The position numbers and the translations under genes were made by a program. The notes under the pieces were generated by a model. The model had not been told where the DNA came from. It saw only the letters and a list, made by a program, of their open reading frames with translations, and made no database searches. A DNA stretch of 64,000 nucleotides from an uncultured Verrucomicrobia subdivision 3 bacterium (GTDB lineage Bacteria > Verrucomicrobiota > Verrucomicrobiia > Limisphaerales > UBA11358). Positions 56,176 through 64,000 of the stretch are shown here, piece after piece. The stretch lies in the NCBI GenBank assembly GCA_903865745.1, contig CAIPKV010000085.1:21330-85329 (forward strand), in the 5' to 3' direction. The stretch's first letter is position 1, and each line of letters opens with the position of its first letter.

Positions 56176-56205
56176 AAGGCCGTCTTCGGACGGCCTTTTT
56201 CTTTT
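56176..56205 (+). terminator. UUCG-loop terminator after the 35-residue gene
   Basis: GGCCGTC (56178-56184), loop TTCG, GACGGCC (56189-56195), then TTTTTCTTTT. Two A-T pairs extend the stem. Confidence 0.93.
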
Positions 56206-56207
56206 CC

Positions 56208-57170
56208 CTAAGCGGTCCGCGGTACGCTGGTCGTGTAGAGCGTCCGGCCTTGGTCATCAATCATCTGCACGTCCAGCTTGTCGGCCGAGAGCGCGACGAT
56301 TGTAAAGCCCGAGCAGGCGCGCGCAAACTTGGTGTGCGGGGTGTTAACGGTTGGGCGGTGCTGTGAGCCGGCGCCAGTACAGAAAAAGTTCAGCTTACCC
56401 GCCTGCAGATGTTGCAGGTCATGGTCGTGGCCGTTGAAATACGCCTGCACTTGGTATTGCTGCAGCAGTGGTAAAATGGCTTCCACCAACTCCTCCGTGT
56501 CGCCGTGGCCGCCGCCGGAATAAATCGGATGATGGCCAATGACGATCTTCCACTTGGCGGTGGACGCGGCGAGGGACGTTTTGAACCACGCGAGTTGCTT
56601 GGGCACGTCCTGCGTCAGCACGTTGGCGCGGGTATGCTCGGAGTTGAAGATTGAGTAATAACTTTTAATCATCGGCGTCGTGTCGAGATAGAACAAATCC
56701 GCCGTCGTTGAGGCATCCACTTGCAAGGTCTGGACAAAGTAGCGCGCGGGCATATTCCAGCGCGGATGCGTTTTGGCGTAGGCGAGCTGAGCGTCGCAAT
56801 TGCCGTGATAGTCGTGGTTCCCGAGAATGACCTGCCACGGCACTTGCAGCGACGGCGCGGCATAAACCTTTTCGAACGAGGTCTGCCACTGCGGGTCGTC
56901 CACCGACTTGACGCCGTTCTCGTAGAAGTTATCGCCGACCGAGATGATGAACTTCGCGTCGATGGCCTGCGCGGACAGCGCCATTTGCACGGCAACATCG
57001 CGCTGATCTTTTTCCCCATTGCGTCCCCAATCACCAAAGATGATGAAATTAAGCGCGTCGGCCTTCGTCTCCGCGCCAAATAATTGGCGCGGCAGCAGCG
57101 AGCCGGCGACGGTGGCTTGCGCGGTGGCGACGAACATGGTTTTTACGAACTGGCGGCGGCTCTGTTTCAT
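56208..57170 (-). CDS. Tat-exported metallophosphoesterase (ACP5/purple acid phosphatase-like)
   Basis: 320 residues from 57170, MKQSRRQFVKTMFVATAQATVAGSLLP, a Tat-like signal with a near-twin-arginine motif. All metal-binding motifs are present in order: FGDWGRNG, SVGDNFYENG, GNHDYHGN, GHHPIYSGG, GHDHDLQH. It resembles tartrate-resistant acid phosphatases and should hydrolyse phosphate monoesters in the periplasm. The substrate is unknown. No pho box is seen. Confidence 0.9.
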   Translation of the reverse strand: MKQSRRQFVKTMFVATAQATVAGSLLPRQLFGAETKADALNFIIFGDWGRNGEKDQRDVAVQMALSAQAIDAKFIISVGDNFYENGVKSVDDPQWQTSFEKVYAAPSLQVPWQVILGNHDYHGNCDAQLAYAKTHPRWNMPARYFVQTLQVDASTTADLFYLDTTPMIKSYYSIFNSEHTRANVLTQDVPKQLAWFKTSLAASTAKWKIVIGHHPIYSGGGHGDTEELVEAILPLLQQYQVQAYFNGHDHDLQHLQAGKLNFFCTGAGSQHRPTVNTPHTKFARACSGFTIVALSADKLDVQMIDDQGRTLYTTSVPRTA

Positions 57171-57335
57171 AAATTGAGAATAAGTTATCGATTCGGTTGA
57201 CTGCACAAAACAAATATTACGGTGACAAAGCGGTGACAGCGATGCGGCAGCGCCGCACGCGACATCGGGCGGTCGAAAGGGTTGTTGAAATCTTATTACT
57301 GGCCAGCATGTGCCGTGATTCTACCACGTGTCGGC

Positions 57336-57370
57336 AAAGAAAAAGAGCGAAAGGAAAACCTTTCGCTCTT
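57336..57370 (-). terminator. Terminator for the peroxiredoxin gene
   Basis: AAGAGCGAAAGG (57343-57354), four-base loop, CCTTTCGCTCTT (57359-57370). On the minus strand it is followed by TTTCTTT. Confidence 0.88.
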
Positions 57371-57393
57371 AATTAGAATTAGGCCTGTTGAAT

Positions 57394-57867
57394 TTACTTT
57401 AGCTTAGCCAGCGTCGCTTTGATGGCCTCGAAGTTCGGCAAATCTTTCGGCGTCGCCGTTTGTTCGCTGTATTGGACCACGCCAGCCTTATCAATGACGA
57501 ACGCCGCGCGCGCGGAGGTGTCGCCGACGCCGGCGAGCATCGGAAACAACACTTCGTAAGCTTTGGTCACGGTTTTGTTCAAATCGCTGGCGAGTTTGAT
57601 GTTGATGTGGTTGGCCTTGGCCCAGGCCTCTTGGGTGAACGGACTGTCCACGCTGATGGCGATGACGTCCGCCCCGGCGAAGGAATTCAAGCCGTTGGAT
57701 ACGTCGCACATTTCCGTGGTGCAGACGCTGGTATAGGCGAGCGGGAAAAAGAGCAGCACGGTGTTGGTCTTGCCCAGGTTATCGCTGAGCTTGATGTCCA
57801 CCAGGCCGGATGCGGTTTTGGATTTAAGGGCGAAATCAGGAGCTTTGGAGCCGACGGTAATAGGCAT
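57394..57867 (-). CDS. Thiol peroxidase of the peroxiredoxin family (AhpC/TSA)
   Basis: 157 residues. PITVGSKAPDFAL opening, peroxidatic Cys in LAYTSVCTTEMCDVSNGL (Thr-x-x-Cys), and FVIDKAGVVQYSE. A second Cys, five residues on, may or may not resolve. Reduces peroxides in the cytosol. A second peroxiredoxin lies just upstream on the same strand, but 100 bp apart. Confidence 0.92.
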   Translation of the reverse strand: MPITVGSKAPDFALKSKTASGLVDIKLSDNLGKTNTVLLFFPLAYTSVCTTEMCDVSNGLNSFAGADVIAISVDSPFTQEAWAKANHINIKLASDLNKTVTKAYEVLFPMLAGVGDTSARAAFVIDKAGVVQYSEQTATPKDLPNFEAIKATLAKLK

Positions 57868-57968
57868 AATATTATTTGGTCTTTGTTTTGGTTGTTAAAA
57901 CGAACGGGGGTCAATACTGGAAATTCAGGCTGCAGGTGTCAATCATTTAGAATTAATCTAAATTCAAA

Positions 57969-58442
57969 TCACAGCGCGGCCAGCACTTCCGCCGCGTGTT
58001 CCTCCGGCTTCACCAGCGGCCAGATCTTCTTAATCTTGCCATCCGGCCCAATGAGGAACGTCACGCGGTTGGTGCCCATGTATTTGCGGCCCATGAAAGT
58101 TTTCTCACCCCAGACACCGTAGGCCTCGACGATTTTCTGATTCTCGTCTGCCAGCAGTGTGAATGGTAGTTTGAACTTCTCTACGAACTTGTCGTGTGAC
58201 TTTACCGGGTCGGTGCTGACGCCAAGGATGACCGCGCCCTTTTTCTTGAAGTCGGCAAAATGGTCGCGGAATGCGCAGGCCTCCTTCGTGCAACCCGGTG
58301 TGTCGTCGCGCGGATAGAAATAGAGGATGACATTTTTGCCGAGGTAGTCGGCCAGGGAGATTTTCCCGCCGCCGCTGGTTGCCACGGTGAATTTCGGGGC
58401 GACGTCGCCCTCCTTTAATTTGAGTTCAATTGTTTTAGCCAT
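57969..58442 (-). CDS. bcp: Thioredoxin-dependent peroxiredoxin, BCP type
   Basis: 157 residues from 58442 (AKTIELKLKEGDVAPKFTV); the longer frame adds a non-conserved leader. Peroxidatic Cys in YPRDDTPGCTKEACAFRDHF and the resolving-type Cys five residues later, as in BCP. FTLLADENQKIVEAYGV and KYMGTNRVTFLIGPDGKI complete the family. Detoxifies peroxides. pgsA lies upstream. Confidence 0.93.
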   Translation of the reverse strand: MAKTIELKLKEGDVAPKFTVATSGGGKISLADYLGKNVILYFYPRDDTPGCTKEACAFRDHFADFKKKGAVILGVSTDPVKSHDKFVEKFKLPFTLLADENQKIVEAYGVWGEKTFMGRKYMGTNRVTFLIGPDGKIKKIWPLVKPEEHAAEVLAAL

Positions 58443-58490
58443 AAAAGTCCCTGAATAAACACCGGCTTTGAAAAATTGCAACTGCGAGTT

Positions 58491-59078
58491 TTACTTTTTT
58501 ACCGCCGAGCTGGCCGGATGCGTGCCGAGCTGCTTCACAAAGTCCCAAACGTAGAGGAGGCCGGAAGCGCCTGTGAACAGGCCGGCACCGAGGCTAATGG
58601 TTTGCAGCCAGAGTCCATGCCCTTCCGACCAGTTCAGGAGAATCCACAGTACCAAGGTCATTTGCAGCACGGTCGCAATTTTACCGGTGAGTCGCGGGCG
58701 CACCGTGACTTTGCCCACGACGAAACGGACAACAATGACCCCGAGGCAGATTAACAGGTCGCGCCCGATAATGGTGCCGGTGAGCCAGAGCGGAATCGTC
58801 GCCAGCCGCGGGGTGTGATTGAAACTTAGGACGATGATGGCGGAGACTAGCAACAGCTTGTCGGCGATTGGATCGAGGATGGTGCCAAGCTCGCTCCACT
58901 GATGGTAACGCCTCGCGACGTAGCCGTCCACGCCGTCAAGAATTGCCGCTATGGCAAACGACAGCATGCCCGCGAGCCAGCAGGCGGGGTTGCCGGTGCG
59001 GGCATAGTAGATGATTTCAACGACAAAAAATGGAATCAGCAGGATGCGCAGAATCGTGATTTTGTTGGCGGTCGTCAT
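58491..59078 (-). CDS. pgsA: CDP-diacylglycerol-glycerol-3-phosphate 3-phosphatidyltransferase
   Basis: Makes phosphatidylglycerol phosphate in the inner membrane, 195 residues. CDP-alcohol phosphotransferase motif DGVDGYVARRY...GTILDPIADKLLL (DG..AR.8.G...D...D). Several hydrophobic helices. Upstream start TANKITILRILLIPFFV is typical. A homologue acting on another alcohol cannot be excluded. Confidence 0.93.
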   Translation of the reverse strand: MTTANKITILRILLIPFFVVEIIYYARTGNPACWLAGMLSFAIAAILDGVDGYVARRYHQWSELGTILDPIADKLLLVSAIIVLSFNHTPRLATIPLWLTGTIIGRDLLICLGVIVVRFVVGKVTVRPRLTGKIATVLQMTLVLWILLNWSEGHGLWLQTISLGAGLFTGASGLLYVWDFVKQLGTHPASSAVKK

Positions 59079-59119
59079 CAGAAATAACCATTAACGCAAA
59101 GTCGTGCTGCCGCAAAGAA

Positions 59120-60364
59120 TCAATTCTCGCGTTTCCAGGTGGATTTACCATTCGGCTTTAAATCTTTCCGGTATATGAACCACCAGAACCAGAGAGTTCC
59201 CAGAGTACCGCAGACGGCCGCACCGATGAAATTGGCTCGTGGGCTCACGCTCCATAGCCATGCGCCGAGAAAGGAGCCACTGGTCACCGTGCAGTCGCGA
59301 ATCAGATAATAAGCGCCATAAGTCCGCGCGCGCAGTTCCGGCGTGGCCTCACCGATAATGAGCGCTTTGCGCGCCGGCTCGCCGAATTCTTTTAGGCCGC
59401 GTACGACGAAGGCCAGCGCCAGCCATTTGAAATCATGCGCGTACAGCAGCGTCACCGGGAACAGTGTAAAGAAGACAAACGTGATGAGTACAAACGGTCG
59501 GCGTCCGTATTTGTCTGCGAGATGCGCGACAGGAATGTAGCAGAACATGGCCATGACCATTTCAAAGGTGACGAGATAACCGAATTGCTGTGCTGTGACG
59601 CCGCCGGAATCCATTGCCCACAAAATGATGTACGTATACGGAATGCGTTCGCAGAAACGGATGAGGATGTCGCTGACCAGCAGTTCGCGCAGTGCGGGCG
59701 TAAAGGTTTTTATGACCCCGAAAAATGAAATCGTAGCGGTGGAAGCATTCTTGTTTTGTGCGGCTACTTTTTCATCCGGCTCGAACATGAACCATTGGAA
59801 CGCCACCGTCAGCAGGCTCATGCCAATGCACAGAGTCAGCGCATATCTCACGCCATCAGTCCAGCCAAAGCGTGTGAGCAGCCAGCCGCCGAGCAGCGGG
59901 CCGAGCATCATCGGCACGCGACGGATCATGGATTGCACGCCGACGCCCATCGTGTGGCGATGGCTTTGTAGTGACGTGGCAATCACGGAAAGTGTCGCCG
60001 GCAGCGACAGTGCACTCCAGGCGAGAAATAGAAATGAACCGAGCAGCAGCGCCAGCCAGCTTTGCCAAAGCAATACTAGCAAGTAACCGACGATTGAGAT
60101 CGCGCTGAAGAGCAGTAATGATTTTCTTTGACCCCAATGATCGGTAAGCCAGCCACCGGGATAAGCATAGACTGCACCAAGCAACGTTTGTAGTGCGTCA
60201 AACAGCCCGATAATCAAGATGCTGCCACCGAGCGTCTCGATATATTTGGGTGCGAAGCCCAGCCAGAGTTTTTCGCCGGTGCCCGCCAGCACGAGCGCAA
60301 CGAGCAACAGCGACGTGTTGCGCCGCAGTGCGAGGAACTCAGAGATTTTTTGCCAGCCGTTCAC
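59120..60364 (-). CDS. Major facilitator superfamily transporter
   Basis: 414 residues, about 12 membrane segments in two halves (LLLVALVLAGTGEKLWLG, LLALLLGSFLFLAWSAL; FVLITFVFFTLFPVTLLYA). The loop motif YPGGWLTDHWGQRKSLL fits MFS motif A (G..aDr.Grr), and ADKYGRRPFVLI repeats it in the second half. No substrate can be inferred. The 90-bp gap to purE holds divergent starts. Confidence 0.88.
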   Translation of the reverse strand: MNGWQKISEFLALRRNTSLLLVALVLAGTGEKLWLGFAPKYIETLGGSILIIGLFDALQTLLGAVYAYPGGWLTDHWGQRKSLLLFSAISIVGYLLVLLWQSWLALLLGSFLFLAWSALSLPATLSVIATSLQSHRHTMGVGVQSMIRRVPMMLGPLLGGWLLTRFGWTDGVRYALTLCIGMSLLTVAFQWFMFEPDEKVAAQNKNASTATISFFGVIKTFTPALRELLVSDILIRFCERIPYTYIILWAMDSGGVTAQQFGYLVTFEMVMAMFCYIPVAHLADKYGRRPFVLITFVFFTLFPVTLLYAHDFKWLALAFVVRGLKEFGEPARKALIIGEATPELRARTYGAYYLIRDCTVTSGSFLGAWLWSVSPRANFIGAAVCGTLGTLWFWWFIYRKDLKPNGKSTWKREN

Positions 60365-60454
60365 GAATACATCTTATCCGTCAGCCATTATAAAAGGGAA
60401 ACGAGAAGTTTTTGGAAGGATGACATTTGATGAGGTGTTCGCTAGACTCTGGTC

Positions 60455-60955
60455 ATGAGTTCAATTTCTGACAAGCCGCAAGTGGGCATCCTGATGGGTA
60501 GCGATTCGGACTGGCCAACCATGAAACTTGCGGCCGATGCGCTGAAAGAATTTGGCGTGGTGTCCGAAGCCAAAGTCATTTCCGCCCACCGCGATCCGCA
60601 TGGGCTGGAGGAATATGTTTCCGATGCGCCGGCGCGTGGTCTGAAGGCGTTCATCTGCGGCGCGGGCGGCGCGGCGCATCTGGCGGGGGTCACGGCGGCC
60701 TTCACGACGTTACCGGTCATCGGCGTACCGATTCTTGGTAAATCAACCGACGGACTGGATTCACTTTTGTCCATGGTGCAAATGCCGCCTGGCGTACCAG
60801 TGGCGACGGTGGCCATCAACGGCGCGCGCAACGCCGGTATCCTCGCCGCGCAAATCCTCGCCACAGGCGACGCGCGGTTGCAGGAAGAATTAAAGAAGTT
60901 CAAGGTGAAGCTGATGGTAGAGTCGCGCGCGAAGAATAAGACGCTCGCCCAATAA
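60455..60955 (+). CDS. purE: N5-carboxyaminoimidazole ribonucleotide mutase
   Basis: Purine biosynthesis, moves the carboxyl group of N5-CAIR to C4. 166 residues. [28 protein letters not shown] and [19 protein letters not shown] are all present. The catalytic-region motif reads SAHRDP rather than the usual SAHRTP of E. coli. purK is not in view. Carbonic anhydrase follows 6 bp downstream, which fits a supply of bicarbonate for purine carboxylation, though this is speculative. Confidence 0.95.
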   Translation: MSSISDKPQVGILMGSDSDWPTMKLAADALKEFGVVSEAKVISAHRDPHGLEEYVSDAPARGLKAFICGAGGAAHLAGVTAAFTTLPVIGVPILGKSTDGLDSLLSMVQMPPGVPVATVAINGARNAGILAAQILATGDARLQEELKKFKVKLMVESRAKNKTLAQ

Positions 60956-60961
60956 TTTTCC

Positions 60962-61600
60962 ATGCAACGGCTCATCGAAGGCGTCCACAAGTTCCGTTCC
61001 GGCGAGTTCGGCAATTACCGGAAGCTCTTTCGCAAGCTATCGCAGGAAGGTCAGAACCCGCACACGCTCTTCATCACCTGCTCGGATTCGCGCGTGCTGG
61101 CCGAGCTCATCACGCATAGCAAGCCGGGTGATTTATTCGTCGTCAAGAACGTTGGCAACATCGTTCCGCCTGCGAATGCACGTGGCGATACCAATTCCAC
61201 CGCCGCCGCCATCGAGTTTGCCGTGGAAACGCTGAAGGTCAGCGACATCGTCATCTGCGGCCACTCCCAGTGCGGTGCCATCACAGCACTGCTGGATAAA
61301 AAGCCGGTTAGCGATTCCACACCGCATTTGCGCGATTGGCTTAATCTAGCCGCGCCGGTGCTTGAAACTTTGAAAAAAGATTACCCTCACCTCCCTGAAG
61401 GTCCAGCGAAGGAAACCGCTGCAGCCGAGGAAAATGTTTTGTTCGGTCTCGACAGCCTCCATAGTTACTCTTGTGTGCAGGAACGGTTGATGGACGGTTC
61501 GCTACGGTTGCACGGTTGGTTCTTCAAGATTGCCACGGCTGAATTATTTGCCTACGACCCGGAGAAGCGACAGTTTTTGCCGCTCGTGAGCGAGTCGTAA
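60962..61600 (+). CDS. Beta-class carbonic anhydrase
   Basis: Interconverts carbon dioxide and bicarbonate. 212 residues. Zinc ligands and catalytic dyad: CSDSR (Cys, Asp, Arg) and GHSQCGA (His, Cys), with VVKNVGNIVPP between. Directly after purE, probably in one transcript. A hairpin with T-run follows 90 bp later. Confidence 0.95.
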   Translation: MQRLIEGVHKFRSGEFGNYRKLFRKLSQEGQNPHTLFITCSDSRVLAELITHSKPGDLFVVKNVGNIVPPANARGDTNSTAAAIEFAVETLKVSDIVICGHSQCGAITALLDKKPVSDSTPHLRDWLNLAAPVLETLKKDYPHLPEGPAKETAAAEENVLFGLDSLHSYSCVQERLMDGSLRLHGWFFKIATAELFAYDPEKRQFLPLVSES

Positions 61601-61687
61601 GGTGTAGTTAGGCGTTCCTACTACGTGTCTAATATTTAGACAATCCTTGTCGCATATGCCATCACCATGGTGATTTCTTCGCCTTTG

Positions 61688-61710
61688 ATACCATAAAAAT
61701 GGTATTTTTT
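61688..61710 (+). terminator. Terminator after carbonic anhydrase gene
   Basis: ATACCAT-AAAA-ATGGTAT (61688-61705) followed by T residues. An ATCACCATGGTGAT palindrome lies just upstream (61662-61675). Confidence 0.75.
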
Positions 61711-61794
61711 ATTCTTGCCTAAGTTGGCTTAACATTTGCTAAAGCAGGTTGCTCGTTCTGGAAGAAGAGCAAATATATTGGTTAGAAGTTATAA

Positions 61795-63903
61795 ATGAAA
61801 CCTGCAAAAACAACACCTAAATGGGCGGTGGCATTGTTCATCACGATTATGATGAACAGTTTTTCCATTCTTGGTGCCACCACGGCGAGCCAACTTATTT
61901 TCGCCGTTCAGCCAGCCAGCACCATCGTCGGTGCAGGCATTACTAATGTTATCGTGCAACTCGCCGACAAGAACGGCACGAACGTCGCTCAAAGCGGCGT
62001 GGTGATTTTGATCGCATTAAATAAAAGTGGATTAACCGGTAAAACCAACATAATGACTGACGCCAGCGGTAAAGCTGCTTTCACTGATTTAAAAATCACG
62101 CTTGCCAACACCGGTGATGTGCTAATGGCATCTGCCAGTGGATTTAAAAATATAACCAGCAGTGCGTTCAATGTTAGCAAAGGCAGCACCTCTACTACAC
62201 TTGCAGCAACCACTAACTTTCTGACCTACGGCCAGAGCATTGCCTTCACGGCGACTCTTGGCGTCACCACGCCAGCGACCGGTACAGCGACCGGTGCGGT
62301 CATGTTTAAAGACGGAACAGCTACGCTCGGAACCGCGACATTAAATTCTTCCGGTATCGCCACATTTACCACCAACCGGATTTCTGCTGCAACTGCCAGT
62401 CACACCATTACCGCCGTGTACGCAGGCGACGCAAACTTTTCCACCAGCACATCAAGTAATCTTACGCTCGCGGTGGGCAAACTCGCGCTGACCGTTTCCG
62501 GTGTTGTGGCAAATAACAAAATTTATGACGGCACGACGAATGCGACTTTGAATTTCAGCAATGCCACACTCGCAAACATTTTGTCTGGCGATGTGGTGAC
62601 GTTGAACAGTGGATCGGCCAAAGGCGCGTTCGCAAATAAAAATGTTGGTACGGGAATGACGGTATCCACTACCGGTCTCGCTCTCGCGGGTGTCAATGCT
62701 GGAAGTTATTCAATCATCCAGCCCACCGTAACCGCAAGCATCACCGCTCGCACGCTTGTCATTACCGCCAAGGGCGTGAATAAAATTTACGACGGCACAA
62801 CCAACGCGACGGCAATCCTGACTGACAACCGCGTGAACGGAGACAGTTTCAGCAGCAGTTATGCGAGCGCGTCGTTTACAACCAAAAATGTCGGTGCAGC
62901 AAATTTAATTAATGTTTACGGTCTCGCCATCACCGGCGTTGATGCGGGGAATTATGCTTTGAGCAATTTGACCGCAACTGCAACCGCAAACATTACGCCC
63001 GCCGCACTCACGGTGTCCGGCATCACCGCCAGCAACAAGATTTACGACGCCACAACCACCGCGGTTTTGAATTTTAGCAACGCGATACTAAGTGCGATTC
63101 TGGCCGGCGATGCGGTCACATTAAATACCGCTAGCGCCAAAGGCACTTTCGCCAGCAAAACAGTTGGCAACGGTAAAGTTGTTTCGATTGCCGGCCTCAG
63201 CCTTGCCGGGACGAACGCGAGTAATTACACCCTGAAGTCGCCCATCACTACGACGGCAAACATCACCACGCGCGGACTCACCATCACCGCCAAAGGTGTC
63301 AATAAAATATACGACGGCACAACGAACGCGACCGTCACACTCACCGACAACCGTGTTGCTGGCGATGCGGTGACGGATAGCTATACGTCCGCCGCGTTTA
63401 CGAACAAGAACGTAGGTGCCGCAATTTCAATCAATGTCTTTGGACTTACAATTGCGGGCAATGATTCGACTAATTACTTTTTAACAGCAACGAATACGAC
63501 CGCTTCGGCAAACATCACTAAGTTCACGCTGACGGTTTCCGGCGTCGTGGCGAACGATAAAGTTTATGATTCAACGACCGTCGCCACCCTGAGTTTTAGC
63601 AACGCTGCACTTGTCACCGTATTCAGTGGTGACACAGTCGCGTTGAACACCACAGCCGCGAAAGGCGTGTTTGCCAGTAAAAATATTGGGGCGAATAAAG
63701 CGGTCTCCGTATCCGGCCTGACTCTCGGTGGCATTAGTTCCAACAACTATGCTTTAACGCAACCGACGGCGACCGCGAATATCACGCCGCGCACGCTCGT
63801 CATCACTGCTAAAGGTGTGAGCAAAATTTATGATGGTACCACTAACGCCACCGTCACGCTCGCGGACAATCGCGTGACGGGTTGCTTGGACCCCGTTCAT
63901 TAG
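61795..63903 (+). CDS. Secreted Ig-like / YDG-repeat surface protein, truncated
   Basis: 702 residues to a premature stop. Signal peptide (WAVALFITIMMNSFSILGA). Residues 30-120 resemble a bacterial Ig-like domain (VIVQLADKNGTNVAQSGV); 125-225 an Ig-like domain of the TYSGDANY type (AVYAGDANFST). Then six YDG repeats, each opened by a KIYDGTTNAT-like motif at residues about 240, 328, 413, 502, 587 and 676, spaced 85-89 residues. The repeats alternate between two subtypes. The last stops after DNRVTG, where earlier copies continue, and is followed by CLDPVH and TAG. The rest of the gene was probably displaced by an insertion. Confidence 0.82.
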   Translation: MKPAKTTPKWAVALFITIMMNSFSILGATTASQLIFAVQPASTIVGAGITNVIVQLADKNGTNVAQSGVVILIALNKSGLTGKTNIMTDASGKAAFTDLKITLANTGDVLMASASGFKNITSSAFNVSKGSTSTTLAATTNFLTYGQSIAFTATLGVTTPATGTATGAVMFKDGTATLGTATLNSSGIATFTTNRISAATASHTITAVYAGDANFSTSTSSNLTLAVGKLALTVSGVVANNKIYDGTTNATLNFSNATLANILSGDVVTLNSGSAKGAFANKNVGTGMTVSTTGLALAGVNAGSYSIIQPTVTASITARTLVITAKGVNKIYDGTTNATAILTDNRVNGDSFSSSYASASFTTKNVGAANLINVYGLAITGVDAGNYALSNLTATATANITPAALTVSGITASNKIYDATTTAVLNFSNAILSAILAGDAVTLNTASAKGTFASKTVGNGKVVSIAGLSLAGTNASNYTLKSPITTTANITTRGLTITAKGVNKIYDGTTNATVTLTDNRVAGDAVTDSYTSAAFTNKNVGAAISINVFGLTIAGNDSTNYFLTATNTTASANITKFTLTVSGVVANDKVYDSTTVATLSFSNAALVTVFSGDTVALNTTAAKGVFASKNIGANKAVSVSGLTLGGISSNNYALTQPTATANITPRTLVITAKGVSKIYDGTTNATVTLADNRVTGCLDPVH

Positions 63904-64000
63904 ACCACTTGTGATGAGACAGTTTCCGGTGGTTTCAGTTTGTTGTTTTGCTGCCACTCAAGGTTCCGGTGGAAGGCGGGCGTAGCCCGCCGGGAACCGG
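63880..64000. mobile_element. Possible left end of an insertion element interrupting the YDG gene
   Basis: At about 63880 the repeat homology breaks off into unrelated sequence (TTGCTTGGACCCCGTTCATT onward), with a GGCGGGC-GTA-GCCCGCC hairpin at about 63976-63992. The terminal bases look like those of some IS3/IS481-type ends, but no transposase frame is visible before the window ends. Could instead be a recombination scar. Confidence 0.35.

Overview
The window looks like a chromosomal segment of a soil- or freshwater-type member of the PVC superphylum, most likely a verrucomicrobium (Pedosphaera/Limisphaera-like). The reasons are a pseudopilin with an H-X9-DG tail, a planctomycete-type cytochrome c, YDG-repeat surface protein, DUF481 outer-membrane protein, a moderately GC-rich genome with mostly weak Shine-Dalgarno sites, and heavy loads of short repeats. 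This assignment is inferred from gene content, not from a marker phylogeny. No rRNA or tRNA gene was recognised.

Layout. 1-3.3 kb: gcvP (cut by the window edge), then repeat array 1 and a small uncharacterised gene. 3.6-11.5 kb: gyrB-gyrA, a DUF481 porin-like protein, pdxH, small membrane and hypothetical genes. 11.6-17.6 kb: array 2 with a paralogue of the first small gene, a 1435-residue GH13/GH133 debranching-type enzyme, and array 3. 18-20.6 kb: type IV pilus/type II secretion ATPase with a separate TPR-MshEN partner. 20.6-23 kb: secreted Pro-rich protein, FmdB zinc ribbon, slipin and a 67-codon stump of nfeD. 23-31.4 kb: cysS-tmk-DUF4404 facing a minus-strand run cbiX, Gfo/Idh, tyrA, aroA, cmk, plsC. 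31.4-37.8 kb: cytochrome c, dnaG, cvpA, a tail-specific protease. 38-42.6 kb: AraC/PocR regulator, an AT-rich BstYI/BglII-like restriction-modification pair between 49-bp direct repeats, array 4 and a third small Fn3-like gene. 42.9-48.1 kb: periplasmic folding and quality control (FKBP, DegP), CbpA-like co-chaperone, photolyase. 48.2-53.1 kb: hybrid histidine kinase, hisH, Tat aldo/keto reductase, rlmN. 53.2-61.6 kb: array 5, pseudopilin, M23 peptidase, SecD-head-like lipoprotein, a 35-residue basic protein, phosphoesterase, two peroxiredoxins, pgsA, an MFS carrier, purE, carbonic anhydrase. 61.8-64 kb: a YDG-repeat surface protein that ends abruptly, probably cut by a mobile element.

The main discovery is a set of five intergenic arrays that share an exact 21-bp period but not a sequence. 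Each has its own short palindromic core (about GGAAGTTCC; GGGACGTCCC; GGCAAACGCGTTTGCC; AAGCTCCCGCTT; ACAAACGTCGTTTGT) separated by variable DNA. 21 bp is two helical turns, so every core in an array faces the same side of the helix. All five lie in gaps that contain at least one gene start. Three of them sit just upstream of small genes with the same plan (helical N-terminus, Fn3-like C-terminus), two of which are clear paralogues. In array 3 the two arms of the palindrome change together from unit to unit. In array 4 the 12-bp core is invariant in ten units while the 9-bp spacers are essentially unrelated. I know of no named element with this behaviour.

A second layer is 7-bp tandem repeats. 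They sit not only between genes but inside the reading frames of gcvP, the debranching enzyme, cysS, cbiX, dnaG and phrB, always in frame and apparently in linkers or surface loops.
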